A stretch of DNA of 64,000 nt from Apostichopus japonicus. Lineage: Eukaryota > Echinodermata > Holothuroidea > Aspidochirotida > Stichopodidae. The first letter of the stretch is position 1. Each line of letters opens with the position of its first letter. Below the pieces are notes generated by a model. The model was not told the origin of the DNA, did not search any database, and worked only from the letters and a program-made list of their open reading frames with translations. Below, piece after piece: positions 62,501 to 64,000 of this stretch. Location of the stretch: assembly GCF_037975245.1 (NCBI RefSeq), contig NC_092567.1:16607876-16671875 (forward strand). The letters run 5' to 3'. The position numbers and the translations under genes are program-made.

Positions 62501-64000
62501 GTCCAACTGTAGGAGATGTGTGGCACGGAAGAGTCTTCCACCCCCAGCTGCACCATTGAAGACCATCAAAACTACTAGACCCCTGGAGCTGTGCTGCATG
62601 GATTTTCTGTCTTTGGAAGAAGACAAATTTGGATATAAGTCAATATTAGTGGTTACTGACCACTTCACCCGATATGCGCAAGCCTTTCCAACGAAGAATC
62701 AAAAGGCTATTACGGTGGCTAGGATCTTGTGGGAAAAATATTTTGTGCACTATGGCCTTCCTGAGCGATTGCACACAGATCAGGGGAGGGATTTTGAATC
62801 CAAGATAATCCAGGAGTTGACTAGATTGTTAGGAGTCAAGAAGTCCCGCACCAGCCCCTACCATCCCCAAGGTGACCCCCAACCAGAGCGATTCAACAGA
62901 ACTCTACTCAACATGTTAGGGACGTTAGAGGCAGATCAGAAAGAGAAATGGAGTCAGCACTTAGCAGTTCTAGTACATGCTTATAACTGCTCTACCAACG
63001 ACAGCACAGGTTTCTCACCTTATATGCTAATGTTCGGAAGGGAAGCTAAATTACCGGCTGACGTGAAATTTGGTGTGAATCCTTGGAGTACAGATGCTTC
63101 CAGGAGCCATACTCAGTATGTGGCTGAATTGAAGGATCAACTGTGTAATGCCTTCGACATTGCCCACAAGAACTCTAGCAAATCTGGTGCTGCAAACAAA
63201 GGGAGGTATGATGCTAAAGTTCGAGAAAACAAATTGGCCTCTGGAGACTTGGTGTTAGTTAGGAATTTGGGACAAAGAGGACCTGCTAAACTGAAAGATC
63301 GATGGAATCCTACTCCCTGGGTGATTATCAGCCAGATGTCAGACAGCCCAGTGTATAGACTCCAGCCTAAGAATGGTGGAAAAATTAAAACCTATCACAG
63401 GAATCACTTGTTACCAATCAGAGATGCAGAGAGTAATATGGAGGGCTTGGCTGCTTCCCAACAAGGATTCTCTGAACGAGGTAAGACTACCATTACAAAG
63501 AAAAAAGCGGACCGCAAAGGTAGGACCGAAGGAGCTGACGATTCTGGTGATGAAGTGGAGAGTGTAGACGAAACTGAGTGTGTGCTAACCAATGAGAGGC
63601 CTGTATCTGTAGTTCCTAAACCCCAGATGCCACTCCTTATAGGAACCTCTGAGAGAGCAAGATTCACGCTTAATCCTGCAATCCTTCCATTTGTACCAGG
63701 TGCAGCTAAAAGGCCATGTCAGGTAACAGATGACTTGATCAGTGGAGACACTGAAGATGTTCTCCCTAGGCAGAATGACGTCACCACAGCAGATAAAGAC
63801 CTGCACGATGAAGAGTCATCTGAATTGCTCCGGACGAAAACGGAACCTAAAGGCTTGGAAAACCAAAATGGAACTGATGATGTACAACCTATGGATGAAG
63901 TTCATCCTCCTGAATCTGCCTCTGCGCAGTTACAACCAGAAGCTCCGCCGGATATTATTGGGAAAAATGATCCCAAAAGTAAAGAGGAAGAGCACCTGGA
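59409..64000 (+). CDS. Pol polyprotein (protease, RT, RNase H, integrase), open at window edge
   Basis: The frame opens after a stop at 59406 and stays open to the end, over 1500 codons, in frame -1 to gag. Protease: CLIDSGSQVTLIS with catalytic Asp at 59631. Reverse transcriptase: FSVIDLKSGYYQI (Asp at 60822) and YMDD at 61008-61019. RNase H: HTDASREGLGG (Asp at 61515). Integrase: HHCC finger (H.D.QGH, then C.RC, about 62403-62520) and catalytic D 62601, D 62778, E 62886, giving D,D(35)E. A GPAKL..RW.P.PW module at about 63280 is of the GPY/F type. After that comes an unusual charged tail of more than 200 residues rich in Glu, Asp, Pro and Lys, of unknown role. Translation probably needs the frameshift at 59460. 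Confidence 0.95.
59460..59466 (+). promoter_or_regulatory. -1 ribosomal frameshift slippery site GGGAAAC
   Basis: In the gag frame the codons are CAG GGA AAC, so the heptamer is G GGA AAC, a perfect X XXY YYZ. It lies inside the gag/pol overlap and slipping back one base enters the open pol frame. Downstream, 485-491 of this kilobase (AGAGGCA) can pair with 514-520 (TGCCTCT), but the 18-base spacing is longer than usual, so the true stimulator may be another fold. Confidence 0.75.

Larger units (their letters stand above)
56396..64000 (+). mobile_element. Ty3/gypsy LTR retrotransposon with PNMA-like Gag (3' end outside window)
   Basis: A complete 5' LTR, primer binding site, gag and a pol frame with protease, reverse transcriptase, RNase H and integrase in Ty3/gypsy order. 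The integrase follows RNase H and ends in a GP-type module. No stop or frameshift is seen up to the window edge, so the copy may be recent. It lies upstream of RUVBL2 exon a and antisense to that gene, consistent with insertion in an intron. The 3' LTR and the target duplication cannot be checked here. Confidence 0.93.

Overview
This window looks like animal (metazoan) nuclear DNA: long AT-rich introns with canonical GT..AG splice sites, heavy loads of minisatellites, MITEs, tRNA-derived SINEs, LINE tails and an LTR retrotransposon. Nothing is prokaryotic. A muscle troponin I gene and a highly conserved RuvB-like 2 gene place it in a bilaterian. The repeat style (tRNA-SINEs ending in TATTATT, hAT MITEs, poly-G runs) suggests a marine invertebrate, perhaps an echinoderm or other invertebrate deuterostome. 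I cannot fix the species from sequence alone.

Layout. (1) 1-7.7 kb: repeat-rich DNA with two MITE families, a SINE, a LINE tail and TATTG-type low-complexity DNA; the last exon(s) of the troponin gene should lie here or beyond position 1, but I could not recognise them. (2) 7.7-37.4 kb: a troponin I gene on the minus strand. I assembled ten exons whose reading phases join without a break (995 coding bases, about 331 residues). They give a long charged N-terminal extension followed by the troponin I core. A possible internal alternative first exon lies at 23.4 kb. The introns carry many tandem arrays (units of about 35, 41, 123, 132, 160, 172 and 190 bp). (3) 37.4-47.6 kb: intergenic, with tandem repeats and MITEs but no gene I can support. 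(4) 47.6-55.7 kb: the C-terminal two thirds of RUVBL2 (Reptin) on the minus strand, nine exons, 312 residues, ending in a clear stop. (5) 56.4-64.0 kb: a plus-strand Ty3/gypsy LTR retrotransposon, antisense to RUVBL2 and lying where the upstream RUVBL2 exons would be expected. It has a 1.5 kb LTR, a primer binding site, gag, and a pol frame that is still open at the window edge.

The most interesting points are: (a) the retrotransposon Gag resembles the vertebrate PNMA (paraneoplastic Ma) family along most of its length, including the N-terminal RRM-like part, and still carries a zinc knuckle and an intact pol; (b) gag and pol overlap in the -1 frame with a perfect GGGAAAC slippery heptamer; (c) several intronic minisatellites abut exons and their units contain copies of the neighbouring splice site, most clearly a 39-bp array in RUVBL2 that repeats the real 5' splice site as decoy donors, and a 123-bp array next to a troponin I donor; (d) two related MITE families have 6-bp target duplications, one confirmed by a paralogous empty site inside this window; (e) decayed copies of a troponin I exon lie in the intron beside it.
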